From Haliclona indistincta (lineage: Eukaryota > Porifera > Demospongiae > Haplosclerida > Chalinidae): a stretch of 64,000 bases of DNA. The stretch covers positions 1,574,754 through 1,638,753 of the forward strand of contig OZ024792.1 of assembly GCA_964017065.1 (NCBI GenBank). The letters run 5' to 3'. The first letter of the stretch is position 1. Each line of letters starts with the position of its first letter. The position numbers and the translations under genes were made by a program. The notes under the pieces were generated by a model, which saw only the letters and a list, made by a program, of their open reading frames with translations, had not been told where the DNA came from and searched no databases. Of the stretch, positions 15,120 through 33,900 are shown one piece after another.

Positions 15120-18100
15120 ATGGTGTCACCATCACACACCTCCCACCAGCTCTCTCTCCCTCCTCTGCCCCAAGAGCCTTCCCTTGTTGCTGTGTCTCGA
15201 CAGACCATGGTTCCTCCTGCAGACCTAGGAGTCAGCAACACAGCACCCAGCAAGAAGCCCCGCCCAAAGAACACCATCAGAAACAAGAAACCACAGGTCA
15301 AACTACCTTCTCTAACAGGTGAGTCTTGTTCAGTATCAAGGATTTGCTTTAACTTGTTATGATGCAGATTCTGGTCAAGCTGCTCCCCTCCTTAGCTCTC
15401 TGACTCTCTCCACACCAGCTGCCAACAGAGGGTTCCTACCAAACTACAAGCGGAAGACCGTCAAGTCCACACAACAAAGCTCATCAATGCAGCCACCTGC
15501 TCACACTACTGGTAGGATGGAGTTAATGATTAATTCAACATCTATTCAGAACGAGGTGACATCTACAAAGCGTACCAAACCACTTTCTAGTCGACCTAAG
15601 CTAACACATAGGAAGTCTTCCTTACTGTCTGGTCATTGGAGAAGAACCCTTCAAGAGGACTCGCAAACTAGTGCAGCTGACAATCCCATATTCTGTGTGC
15701 AAGGAGCCTCATTGTTACCAAACTGCACAAAACCTTTAGAGAGAACAGTGAGTGAGATTCAATTTGCAACTCCGATAGTGAGGAACCTGAAGCAACAATT
15801 CAAGATCAGCGGCCGAGCCTACACGATGCCAGTCCGATCAGTGTCCGGTGCTGATCTTGACTTTGATTTCAATATAAACGGGCACAATTTTCAACAACCA
15901 AATCTTTCTCATGTACCACATTCTCCCATTCTGTCCCCAGCAGACCCTCAGCTAGCTAAACCTCTCCCTCAGCTGGTCGAATCTCCAAATGTCATTCAAC
16001 CTTCCTCTGTTGCCGAGCCTCTCCCTCAGCTAGTCGAATCTCCGCAGCTCATTCAATCTTACTCTCCTGTTGCCGAACCTCTCCCACAGCTAGTCGGATC
16101 TCCACAGCTCATTCAATCTTCCTCTCCTGTTGCCGAGACTCTCCCTCAGCTAGTCGGATCTCCACAGCTCATTCAATCTTCCTCTCCTGTTGCCGAGACT
16201 CTCCCTCAGCTAGTCGGATCTCCACAGCTCATTCAACCTTCCTCTGTTGCCGAACCTCTCCCTCAGCTAGTCGAATCTCCACAGCTCATTCAACCTTCCT
16301 CTGTTGCCGAACCTCTCCCTCAGCTAGTCGAATCTCCACAGCTCATTCAATCTTCCTCTTCTGTTGCCGAACCTCTCCCTCAGCTAGTCGGATCTCCACA
16401 GCTCATTCAACCTTCCTCTGTTGCCGAACCTTTCCCTCAGCTAGTCGAATCTCCACAGCTCATTCAACCTTCCTCTCCAGTTAGTCTTTCCCCATCAGAT
16501 TCTCTCCCTCTGATAGACCATTCTCCATACAGAGAATGTCCCTCTCCTACTGAATCTTCCCCTCTCTTTCATTTGTCACCAGCTCTATCACCACCTTCTC
16601 TTAAAACACCAGCTCATCTTACTCATAGCTTACGGCCGCTTCTAACAGAAAGCTCGTTCTTGAAGCCACAGCCTCCAAAACAATCCATAATGTACACCAA
16701 ACATTTATTGAACATTCACAAACAAAATTCGACAGCTGATCATGACTATATTCCTTTCATCGGTCAGGCCGCTACAGTACGAACTAAGGTGTCTTCTCGA
16801 ATCGCAAGAAGTGTGTCCAAGTCTACACTGCATCACCTACCAAAGAAACAAGGACACACGTTTCTTCTTCCACCACCGCAAGCACCAAATAGTAGAGCAC
16901 TTCCTGCGATTGTAGGCAAGACAAGAAAGAGGAAGCCGCTACAGAAACGTCAAGAGAAGCCAAAAGTTAAAAATCCACATCCTGACCTGGAAGTCAGCGG
17001 AGACAAGATCGAGACATTGAATCAGATGACAGACCTCATAAGCAGCGCAATGGAGGCAACAATCAGTGATATGGAAAAATGGCTATTGCAAGCAGCTGGA
17101 AAAGACATGAATCCAGAAGGTGAGTGAAACACATCAGCATCATAATTATCACACATTCTGTGCATTATCCTCAGAATTGAGATTGTTTAAGCTCAAATAT
17201 GGGATAGTAGCTGAGATCGATGGACCAAATGGAAAGATTTATTTGGATGAAAACGGCATGCCCGTGTTTCCTCCAGGAGCGATGATGCAAAACTCTAGTA
17301 AGATACTGTCTGACTAATATTGTGTGTATAGTTATTATCAATATTCTTTATTGCAGTGATTTGCATTCCTAAACTGCCCACAATAAGAGAGACAAGCTCA
17401 CCAGAAGATGGCGAAACTAGGACCAGTCGTCGAGCTCGTGCTAGGAAGATAAAGGAACTGCTGGCACGTTACGGTGGACCAGGTTTGGCTAACATAGATA
17501 GCATGGATATCGATCTAGATGGCTTGGATTGGGACGGAGAAGGTCCAATACCTGAAGAAGTGTTACGACAGATTTTGCTAGAACAAAGGCTGAATAAAAA
17601 AGGAGTGAAGTTGTATACTGAAGAAGAGGCTCGTAAGATCTTAGAACTGGCGAAGTCCGATCTACGTCAAATGAAACAAAGTTCATTGACCAGTTCGGCA
17701 GAGCAGAGACGAAGATATGAGAGAAGAAAACAGCGTAGAAAGGATAGAAAACACGGTAAAAGAGGAGATAGGGGACGACACAGAAGGAGGCGTGGTCGCA
17801 GAGGTGATGGTAGTGATGATAGCTATGATAGTTATTACAGCGGCAGTAGTGGTGAAGGCAGCCATCGAGGGGGTCGTAGAAGGGGTCGCCGAGGTGATCG
17901 TAGAGGAGGGCGTAGAGGGGATCATAGAGGTGATCACAGAGGTGGTCGTAGAGGCAAGCGAAAGTCAAGACGACGCAGAAGAGGAGAAAATGGGAGTGAC
18001 TATGATTCAGACGATGACTACAGTGATTATTCCGATTCGTCTGATTATGATTCTGATGACTACGATTCGGATGATTCTAGCTATGATTCGGATGACTCGT

Positions 18101-19757
18101 ACTATGACGATTCATCGGATGATTCCTATGAGTATGTGACCGATGAAGACGCAGAGGAGGCCGAGTTTGAGTCATTCGATGAAAATGAGTCGGACGACAG
18201 TGAAAAGTATGAGTACGATGAGATAGAGATTGAGGAGATAGGCAGTGATGGAGAGATACGCATACGGATAGTGCGCAGAAGAAAATTGAAGAAAAAGAAG
18301 ATTCTCAGACGCAAGGTTGAGACAGAGTCTGCTACAGAAAGGAGACGAGCTAAAAGGGACAAAAAACGTCGTGAAAGACGAAATAGGAGAAATGGTGGAA
18401 TCTCACCTGATCTGGATTCAACTGGTCAGCGGATGTCTTCATCAAGACAGAGATTGTTGGCGAGAAAGACGACACACATGTTGAGTCTGTCGATTGCTGA
18501 CGGTGACCCTCATGCTGTGATGACTCGACTGGGAGAGGAAGAGCTCTATGGACAGCAAGGTAGAGGAGGGCTCCTCTATCGACAGGGTATAAGAGGTCAA
18601 GGTAAGTTTGTGTTTGTAGACCACATGCACGTATAATACAATTGTAAACTTCTTAGAAATAGTATTTTCAGTTGTGCTAGTCATAATTTGTGTTGCGTAA
18701 GTGCTGCATGGTATTGTCAACAAACATACAATGGATTTGTTTTGGACAGATTCAGCTAGAATGAGAGCTGCAAGGTTTGCTGATAGGCTATCTGCAATGG
18801 AGAATGGGAGCGGTCAGTTTGAGGATACGGAAGCCGGGAGGAAGATGACCAAAGAGCAGAGACTGAAGAATATCGAAGCCATGATGATGGATGAGTTAGC
18901 ACAGGACCAGTTGGAAGTGATGAAGAGAAGAGGCATGGAAAAGGCTGTAAGTGAGAGAAGTGGAGAGGTCTTGTAGTAATTATCACCTAGAGTGAAAATA
19001 GAGTCTATACACTGTACCTTTATGTGAGGTGATGAATGAAAGTGTTCTATACTGTTAAAATCCTAATGAGCAATCTCCTCATCACAATATCCTCATTACA
19101 ATAGCACATTTTTGAACTCTGATCTGCATACAGGATGATGATACCCAAAGTACTGCTAATCATGAGCTCACAGCTACCTACATGCATGCATGCATACACT
19201 TGCTTGTAGTGATTTAATACTTTGTTATGCAGGCACAGGTTAAAGCTAGAGAGGAACAGCAGAAGCGAGAGATAGAGGAGAGGGAGAGAAAGAAAATGAC
19301 CATCGCCAGGAGAGCTGAAGAGAATCAAAGAATGCAACAGATGATTGATAAATTGAAGAAAGAGAATGATCACAGGCAGTTCCTACATTACATTGAGCAG
19401 GGGATACTGGCTAAGTATATGGAGGAGATTTCGCAATGGGAGGAAGTGGATTTTGATTACATTGAGGAGTACATGGGTGTGGAGGAGAGGAAACGACTCT
19501 ACAGCATAGATAGACGACGCAAGCTGCGAGAGGCTTACGAACTTGAGCAGAATCTGGTGCAGACATTTGAACTCAAGCGTCAAGAGTTGCTGATGAAACT
19601 AGAACAAGCTCACAGACAGTTTGTTGAGTCGCTGGAGAACGAGTCCAACGCTTTCTCCTTCCGTGCTCAGATATCACGTGCTTTTGTGACTTCGTACTTT
19701 AGATGTGTCCCTGCTGAATTACAGGGACTCTTAAGTGAACACCACGACACACTCTAA
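15120..19757 (+). CDS. Large charged / coiled-coil protein, family not recognised
   Basis: Six exons: 15120-15318, 15368-17119, 17175-17297, 17357-18601, 18750-18946 and 19233-19757, all in frame, 1346 residues. The N-terminal half is Ser/Pro-rich, with nine or so copies of a 19-20-residue unit, EPLPQLVESPQLIQPSS. The third exon has DGPNGKIYLDENGMPVFPPG, a motif I cannot place. Exon 4 carries Arg/Gly runs (RGGRRGRRGDRRGG) followed by a long Asp/Ser/Tyr-rich acidic stretch (YDSDDYDSDDSSYDSD). The C-terminal 240 residues are strongly helical and charged (REEQQKREIEERERKK, then YIEQGILAKYMEEISQWEEV). This layout suggests a filamentous or scaffold protein, perhaps axonemal, but that is inference. 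Confidence 0.8.
15955..16490 (+). repeat. Coding 57/60-bp tandem repeat
   Basis: Nine or so copies of a unit encoding PLPQLVESPQLIQPSSVAE in the coiled-coil gene. Units of 57 bp (SSVAE) and 60 bp (SSPVAE) alternate without breaking the frame. Consecutive units at 16130-16240 are almost identical, which indicates recent expansion. Confidence 0.95.
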
Positions 19758-20623
19758 AGATGAAAACCATTTCCTCTATAGGAATTTGCTGCCGTGCACA
19801 CACGAGGATGCGTGCATGTGATGTTAGCACTTATAACGTCACATTATTTTTTTGCTACGTGTACTATACGATATAGGTTATGTCCTTAGCAGATGTCTAT
19901 TGTTTATATTGAAACTGTTTGTTTGCAAGTTATCACGCACTGTTATTTCTATAGTGCAGGACTGATGGGTACATGTACATCCGACCTATCAGATAATGTT
20001 TTGATAAATGATGTAATGGTACTTGTTATGAGCGCAATGCAATGCAGCTGCAGATGGTTGGGTTGAAGTTATGCTTCACTGGAGATCAAGAATTAAAACA
20101 CGTCCAGTTGGTATTTCACTTAGACGTGTAAATCTGCAAATGCTGCAACGGATCAAAGGAATTTGCTGTCGTGCACATACGAGGATGCGTGCATATGTAA
20201 ATGACGTTAGACTAGCACCTAGTAATGCACAAGATGTGACATCAAATGAAATAGTGTGAACACGGACATTGATGTCACACACAAACTTGTTCTGACACAT
20301 CTATCGCATACATTTCAACATGCACCAGAAATGCATGTTGAGATAACGACAAGCTCTAAGAGGGTGTAGTGAAATACTAGCCGCTAATCTATGCAACAGG
20401 AAATACCGCATTCGATTATGCTCGAGTGACTCTGTGAACTCTGCAGACGGATTTATTTCGTCCCCTCGGCCCTCCCGGCAGTAGATCGCGTCTCTGCGTG
20501 CTTATTAGCAAGTCCTGCAGCTACAAGCTAGCACCATCAACTCAGCCGCAACCAGTACAGGAGGAGGAGTCAACGCGATCAATTTCTCGATTATCTCCGC
20601 GTCTCTGTGTTGGTATAGCAATC
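19758..20623. other. Intergenic with a diverged direct repeat
   Basis: The block GGAATTTGCTGCCGTGCACA...CGAGGATGCGTGCAT at about 19780-19832 recurs in diverged form at about 20158-20219. No gene was recognised. The last 200 bases before 20624 are richer in GC and may hold the kinase promoter. Confidence 0.6.
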
Positions 20624-26558
<5,935 letters not shown>

Positions 26559-26748
26559 CAAACGGCTGGTTTTGCTATCGTCGATTTTTATGAAAAAAGT
26601 TTTGTTTTATGTGTGTTTCAACCCGACATCAATCATGAACATGATCTTTGCTTGCTCACTTCTCTTTCTATCTCACTCATCTGCTCTATTGTCATTGTAA
26701 AATGTTTATAATTATTTTAAATTTTAATAACAGCTGTTTTCGTGCAGT

Positions 26749-27646
26749 TTATATCTTGTATGACGGCAGCGTTGCTACTGTGCAGATAATTCCTTGAGGC
26801 AATTCGATTTCTTCGCTAAGAGGCACTCCGCGAAGTTTCGTATTCTCTAGTTCATCAATTCCTTCTTCAATTTCTTCATCCGTATATACTTGAAGGGAAG
26901 AAAAAATTCTCCTGCGCAGTTTCGAGTACCAATCTTCTTTCGTACACTTGAAAGTGACAATTTGAGTGAAGGTTTTGGTTTTGAACCCAGCTCTGCTGAT
27001 GGCAGCTGGGATGTCAGCCTGTGTAGCAAGGTTGAACCGATCTTGAGCATCCCTCCACATGTAAGGCATGTGTTCAGTGGAAAGGTTTGTCACTAGACAT
27101 CTCGCTGTGCTCTTTATTCCAGACAGTAAGTTGGTGAACACTTCATCAGGATCATTGAAATGGTGGGCTACACAGCAGAGCAGTATTTTATCGTAGGTAG
27201 CAATTTCTTGCGACTTAAAAATGTCATTTGCAGAGGAGAGCCTTGATACTATGCCGGGCTTGCTGTAGCTCTTTGCAAGCAGTCTGCGATTTGGCTCTAC
27301 TGCAACAACAGGCGTCTTCAAATCTGCACGATTGTAAAAATAATTATTGTTATAAAAAAGCATATTGTACGTAGTCTAATCATGTACTGCATGCCGTGCT
27401 CACCAGCTTTCATCCACAGCTGATGTGCTACCCCGCCTGTTCCAGCTCCTACGTCTATAACTTTGTCAGTGGGTTTGATCTGCAGGTGTTGAATTGCTAG
27501 CTCCGCTAGTGGGCCATACATGAAGTTGTACAGGTCGTCATAGTGTACTGCAATGCTGCTGTAGTGACCTGCAAACAAAGAGTCCAGTTCAGAGAACAGA
27601 GTGATTTAAGAGGATGTATAATATTAACTTGGCGCTCACTTTCCAT
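26749..27646 (-). CDS. SAM-dependent methyltransferase (class I)
   Basis: Three exons on the minus strand: 27646-27640, 27568-27404 and 27323-26749, giving 248 residues. The 7-base first exon (ATGGAAA) is inferred from a good donor and correct phase. Motif I is clear, KVIDVGAGTGG, followed by VVAVEPNRRLL (motif II, acidic residue binding the ribose) and YDKILLCCVAHHF. These are features of the Rossmann-fold type 11/25 methyltransferases. The substrate cannot be told from sequence. It ends 190 bases from the convergent kinase gene. No lesions were seen, in contrast to that neighbour. Confidence 0.75.
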
Positions 27647-27837
27647 TTCGCTACACCTCAGCTACAAACTGCGTCTTAGTTACAGTGATCTTGGTCAACT
27701 AGATTCCGACTGTTTCCGTGACGAATAGTGATATAATTTATTTCAGGCGGGTTCAATCTTATCTGTAGTCCGGCTGTTACACTGAAGTAACGCTACCGCC
27801 TGTGTCGTCTCAAGTGAGCCAACTACCTCAACAAACA

Positions 27838-28630
27838 TAACAATTTTATTATTATTATATTTTTATTATTTCTGACTTTACAGCACATTCAGAGAATTGA
27901 AGATAATGGTGACAAAGAAAAGATATACACAAATAACAGAAAATGAAGATAGTGCTGAAGGACAGCCCCACATAAAGTGGAACTGCCTAGAATTAATGTT
28001 AATTATAAACTGCTAAAGTAAAGTTAGGTGAGTTAGAAAATGAATAAATACAGTTAGAACAAGGACAGGAGATGTGAAAAGAACATAAGACAGATGAGTC
28101 GAAGTGATCAATAAATATGACCAAAAATAACTTTTTATATGTGATATAACCGATGATAAAGGAAGGTTGAGTGGATCAATAGAAGGGAGACTGTTCCAAA
28201 TACGAGGAAGTCTCGCAAAGTAGAAATGGGAAGAAAGAGTGGAGGAACAGGAGTGACTGAGTTTATAACTTCTAGAAGAGCGTGTGCAAGAAGAGTTACA
28301 GAAACTGACGAAGTCAAGGATGTTGAACGCAGACGATGGAGAACGAAGGGATTTGAGGGAAAAAATTAACATAAAAGCAATAATACTGCACTGACAACCA
28401 TGGTATCGAGATGCTGCAATTTTTCTCAGTTTAATAATAAAAATTGATAACCAATTATTTTGATATGAAGCCGGATTATAACCACCACCACAATTATGAT
28501 ATCGAGTTCCTGCAGCCTTTCTGATTCGACAAAACCTGTTGTATCTACGGGCTAGGAGCCAGCAAACAGCCAAAAACCTGTCATGAAGAGGAACATGTAA
28601 TATAGTTTTGTGATCATTATAATAGTTCAT
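27838..28630 (-). mobile_element. 3' end of a non-LTR (LINE) retrotransposon
   Basis: On the minus strand a 205-codon frame ends with a sequence typical of the C-terminus of LINE reverse-transcriptase polyproteins (HFYFARLPRIWNSLPSID, then a hydrophobic SHIKSYFWSYLL tail). It is followed by about 170 bases of 3' region and an AT-rich ATAATAATA tail (27838-27870 on the plus strand). The upstream part shows frame loss and no reverse transcriptase catalytic motif, so it is a 5'-truncated dead copy. Confidence 0.6.
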
Positions 28631-28635
28631 CCATA

Positions 28636-28957
28636 AAAGTGTCCAGATGACTTGGTGCTCGATCCAATCGCTGGACTAGACTGATGAATAATGTAATTTA
28701 AAAACATAATTATGCATTCTAGAATAATAACGAGGACAGAATAGCTCTGTGTTGACATCAAGGAGGTATATAGAGTAGCTAAAATGCCTGTGTTTAGTTA
28801 TCATTTGCCGATAAACAAGTCACTGGGATTGATTCTCTTGATGTCAACACAGGGCTATTCTGTCCTTATTATTATTCTAGAATGCATAACTATGTTTAAA
28901 AATTACATCATGAGTCCAGTAGTCCAGTCCAGCGATTGAAGACACCCAATGATCAAC
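28636..28957. mobile_element. Foldback (hairpin) element
   Basis: Arms of about 120 bases pair imperfectly: CCAATCGCTGGACTAGACTG...TAATTTAAAAACATAATTATGCATTCTAGAATAATAA...TGTTGACATCAAG on the left, and its reverse complement from 28836. They are separated by a loop of about 70 bases. The structure resembles a foldback MITE. No target duplication was identified. Confidence 0.7.
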
Positions 28958-29053
28958 ACAGTAATTGTTCTGTTCTGAAAGTAACCATTAGCAGTGAGCA
29001 TGCCACATGGACAGGGCATGCATGGTCTAGCTCAAGACTGAAGTGATCAGCTA

Positions 29054-29146
<93 letters not shown>

Positions 29147-29201
29147 TTATCATGATCATGGTGACAACATTGCACATCACCTCACAACTGGTTGAGTTCA
29201 G

Positions 29202-29270
29202 ATTGGAATATTGGGTCGCACTGGAGCAGGCAAGTCATCTCTGATAGCAACCTTGTTCAGAGGCAGCGTA
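29202..29270 (+). pseudogene. Orphan ABC-transporter (ABCC type) exon fragment
   Basis: After an acceptor-like TTCAG, the frame reads IGILGRTGAGKSSLIATLFR, an almost canonical Walker A segment of the second nucleotide-binding domain of ABCC/MRP transporters. No Walker B, signature motif or other exon was found nearby, and the frame meets a stop within about 20 codons. A displaced exon or gene relic is inferred. Confidence 0.55.
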
Positions 29271-30275
29271 GTGGAGTGTCTTAACTTGGGACTGTTAGTG
29301 GCATAGAATCAACAAGCAATAGTGAATATAGCTGACAGAAATATGACAGAAAATAAATTTGAATAGCTGAAATAATAATACGAACCAGTAATTAATGTTG
29401 TTGGTAAAGAAGACCCCACTCAGAATCACAACCCTTTTAGATATCTCTAGTAGAACGATGCATTGCTAAAAGTGACAAATGAGTATATCAGATAAAAACA
29501 GGTACGTCGTAGTCTGTGAGTGAAGAAGGCTGATGGCAGTGATGTTGATCGCTTGTTATAAGAAACTCATTGAAGTAGCCAAGCTCCTAGCTACCATTGC
29601 AGACTGAAGACAATATGCTGTCAACTAGCACATATACTGTCCTGATGATTGTGTACCGCTACTGAGGAAAAAATGATCTGGTCACTCTCTTATTTCAAAA
29701 TCTTTCGGTATGTCAAAGAATAGTTGATAATCCAACAGTTACCCAGCACCATAATAATTATAGTTAACAGCATGCAAGCAATGAGCACACTTTACGATAT
29801 GTTACACACACTGTACATAGTTTGCAAGGTGTTGCATGTTTGTCTGTGTTCAAAAATTTGTGACGTACTCATTGAATCAACCTCCACGAGGTGATTTAAA
29901 AAGTTTTAGACTGCTCCTTGCTGATCAAAGGAACTAGACACACAAGACTGAACACATTCTTGCCTGTATGACCAACAGTGAACAGAATCACTACTCTTTG
30001 CTGTTAGGTGAAACTTTGCTGCAAGAATCTGGCAGACTAGTGACTGCGACCTAACACTGCACATGTTCGCCAACTCACAGGTGGAAATACATACCTGTTG
30101 TTCTGAATTGTCATGCAGGATCAACTGTTACCCATCATTATCGACAGGACTCTGGCAGTTACTTTCCGATAATGCACTCTTGGTGCAGTGTACGCTAACC
30201 AATTCAACTCAATTTTTATGTAAAACTGGTAAGCATTTTATGATAAAGCTGCAAACAATAATTATTATTATGAGA
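29271..30275. other. Intergenic, no gene recognised
   Basis: AT-rich sequence with only short frames and no motif. Confidence 0.5.
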
Positions 30276-30833
30276 CTAATCAATGATAATCTTGATTCTA
30301 ACGACGGAACTCAGAACAGCTTTGATGTCGTCATCCAGAGGATTACCGGACAAGTCGACAGTTTGCAGACTAGGAGATGCCGTCATCTCATCCGATGTGG
30401 CTGCAGTGATCAGATTGTGAGCTGCATTCAGTTCTTCTAGGGCAGGCAGCTGCCTGATAGACTCAGGAAGATACGTTAGCTGGTTGTGAGAAATGTCTAA
30501 TTTTACTAAGAGAGAGAGCTGGTGTAATTCATTTGGAAGACGATTGAGCTGGTTGTGTGATAAATCGAGATCTAATGCAAGCAGAGAGAGCATTCAGTTT
30601 TGTGCTACTGTATACTATTTATTACCAGTGATTGTGGACATCTTAGTGGGTAGCTTTGCAGGAATTCGCGTTAGATCATTGTTCGCCAGCGACAGAGCCT
30701 GCAAAGGAGTGTCTCGCACAAGAAAAAACACCGAGTCGGGAAATTTTCTCAGACCGCAACTGCTTAGATCAAGCTTCTTGGACTGCTTAGCCTCTTCACA
30801 CCGGAGAGCAACTCTTGCAGATTCGGCAGCCAT
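30276..30833 (-). CDS. LRRC20: LRRC20-like leucine-rich repeat protein
   Basis: Two minus-strand exons, 30833-30626 and 30571-30276, 167 residues from MAAESARVAL (human LRRC20 is 184). There are about five leucine-rich repeats: LDLSSCGLRKFPDSVF, LSLANNDLTRIP, LDLSHNQLNRLPNELHQL, LDISHNQLTYLPESIRQL and VDLSGNPLDDDI. The short all-LRR form without signal peptide, the N-terminal ARVALR helix and the NPLDDDIK C-cap fit LRRC20. An upstream in-frame ATG (30851) is possible but less conserved. The function of the family is poorly defined; a protein-binding role is inferred. The start codon lies 158 bases from that of the divergent GOLD gene. Confidence 0.75.
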
Positions 30834-30991
30834 TACATGCCACGCCCACACACTGTAAATCTAAAATCCAGTTTTATTAGAGGTTTTACGGTATTGGAGC
30901 CAGATCTCAGATCAGATCAGACCGACAGTTGCGTTGTGAATTGAACTTTCTCTAAGCTACTAATGTGCCGTGTCTCCTATAGCTGCTCATA
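30834..30991. promoter_or_regulatory. Putative bidirectional promoter
   Basis: 158 bases separate the start codons of the divergent LRRC20-like and GOLD-domain genes, so both promoters or 5' UTRs must lie here or overlap the neighbouring gene. No TATA box was evident. A repeated CAGATC motif (CAGATCTCAGATCAGATCAG) is present near 30902. Confidence 0.5.
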
Positions 30992-33900
30992 ATGTCTGAC
31001 AAAGTTGGGCAATGTGATTCAGACGGTCCGAGCTCACAGAACTCCTTCGACGACCCGGGAAGCTTTGCCAGCGTAGATAGCTACGATAATCTCCCAATAC
31101 ACTCACTCCTCTTGTGTCCTGCCCAATGGACGGCTCTGCTAGAATCCTCTCCTATTTCTCTAGTTCGTGAGCGAGACCTGTACTCCTCTTCCCCTCCGAC
31201 AATGAAAGAGACGTGCTCGAAAGCCGACGTCGAGACTAGACAGGAGGCGGTGCCACCGGTGAGGAACGACTTGGACTCGACAGCTGAATCCCATCAAGAA
31301 GGGTAAGCATATTATGCGTGTTCTCTAAGGGCATATCTTGTAGTGGATAGTCAGTAGCTGTAGGTAACAGCGGGCATGTGACATGTCTTAGTAAGCATGT
31401 GGTTGCCATGTGCAGTTCATCTTCATGACTTCAGCAGCAGCAGCTGTGAGTGTCTGAATGTTAGCGCTTGGCTTCTGTTGATGTGCTGATTAGTATGTAG
31501 TAATTGGTAAGATGGCAGGTGTTGCTAGGAGAGACAGTGAGGGATACACATGAAAGTTTGTATTTTATTGGTGGTATTTTTTGATGTTTTGCTTCTGTGA
31601 CCACAGTGACAAATGTAAGCTAGCTATCAACACAAGATTGTATTGTCATGACAACTGTTACTGGGATTGCATTGCAGTGGTCAGTTTCAGTCACCATGGC
31701 TGGCTGGCTGGCTGCTTATATGATACATAGCCGATTGACTCTGTGTGAATGCTAGCTACCTGTGTTGAAATGGAGTACGATATGTTCGAATACATGCTGG
31801 GTGTTATTGTTTATTTGCGCACATAATTTCGTCAAGTATAATTGTTTACTCTGTAACCAAACCACGATATTTGTATAATATTGCATGCAGTTAGCTAAGC
31901 AGTTTCAAGTCATTGTACTATTGTATTGGCACCTACACCCCACCAAGCTCTATGTAGTAACACTGACTGCATTTATGGCACTCTTAGTTGTAGTGGCACC
32001 TACACCCCACCAAGCTCTATGTAGTAACACTGACTGCATTTATGGCACTCTTAGTTGTAGTGGTACCTACACCCCACCAAGCTCTATGTAGTAACACTGA
32101 CTGCATTTATGGCACTCTTAGTTGTAGTGGTACCTACACCCCACCAAGCTCTATGTAGTAACACTGACTGCATTTATGGCACTCTTAGTTGTAGTGGTAC
32201 CTACACCCCACCAAGCTCTATGTAGTAACACTGACTGCATTTATGGCACTCTTAGTTGTATTGGTACCTACACCCCACCAAGCTCTATGTAGTAACACTG
32301 ACTGCATTTATGGCACTCTTATACCGCGTTCACACTACGCGCTAGAACAGAATTGAACCGGGCCAACCCGGTTGCAAATCTCTGACAGTATGAACGCAAC
32401 TGAACTGAGCTGCAACTGAACTGAACTGCATCATTGCGGCACCCAAACCATAGATGGGCCGCTTCCAGCACGGTTCGGTTGTGTGGAACTTTGATCATAA
32501 AGTGTGGCACGGTTCAGTTAGGCCCGGTTCCAATGTGCAGTGTGAACGGGGTATTAGTTGTATCAGCACCTACACACCACCAAGCTTTATGAGCCAGTTG
32601 TAGTAACACTGATTGCATTTATGGGACTCTCTAGTTGATTTTGGTGTGACAGCTTATCTATTCATTATCTATAACGATATTCATATTCTATGATTGCTTG
32701 CACAGGGACCACAGCAGCGGTGACAAGAAAGAGACCGAGCAGGAGGAGGACATGAATGAGGTTAGTTACTCGATCATGTTTACACTGTAGGCAATGATGT
32801 TCAATCCTTCATTTCTACCTCCCTCTCACCCTTCTCACTCACTCACTCACTCACTCACTCACTCACTCACTCACTCACTCCAACTCACTCTCACTCCCTC
32901 TCTCTCTCTCAGCATCTTGTAGTAGAACAGGAGTCTCCCCTCACTACTCACCTACCCTTGCCTGTTCCTCAGTATGGTGGAGGGAGCTCTGATGACTCCA
33001 GTGACACTACCTGTGCTGCCGGCATATTAGATCTGAGAGAGGAACAGATGGTCCAGCATGAGCCGCTGGTAACTCACATGACTGGTTGTGATAGCAACGA
33101 TCGAGGATCTGCTCCTCACACACCTCTCTCTGAGAGCAGACTGCCTCTCTCTTATCTCACCACGAACCTCTCCCATTCTAGAAACATATCAGAGACGCCT
33201 TCTCTTCCTCCTTATATCAGCTCCTCCACTTCTTCTGCTTATCATTCTCGTAACAGTTCATTAGCCTCACAGATCACTTCAGACTGTTTTGACTCGGACA
33301 GCCAATTCACGGACATTGACTCATGCATTGTACTACAGAGTGGTAGAGGCATAGTGGGCATGGATAGGTCTGTTGATGGTCGCTACAAGTTTTCAGACTC
33401 GTCTGTTGATGACAGGAGAGGAGGGTGCTATTCAGTGTGTGACTTGAGCCCAGGCAAGGTGCGGATGCCTGACCACATCGGGGTAGCTAGCCCACTTGCT
33501 CTGGAAGACACACTCAAGCAAGCGACTGTCATTTCTGTCGGCGGAGGTTGTATCAGCCGATCTGATGAGTCATTTGAAGTAAAGCATGAAGCATCAGCAC
33601 TGAAGAGCTCCGAGTGGATCAAGCGAGTTATGGCTGGCCATTCTCGACAGAGTATGGTCCACGTCAAGGTCTCTTCAAAGACGAAACATGTGGTGCATTT
33701 CAATGTGAAGGCTGGTGATCTCATCATTTGGGAGTTTGCTACCAAACGAAAAGATATTGGACTTGGTATGTATGACTCACCGCATCACACACTCTTACAC
33801 ATGCTCTCTTCCTGGTTCTCATCACTCACACTCTCTTACACATGGTCTCTTCCTGGTTCTCATCACTCACACTCTCTTACACATGGTCTCTTCCTGGTTC

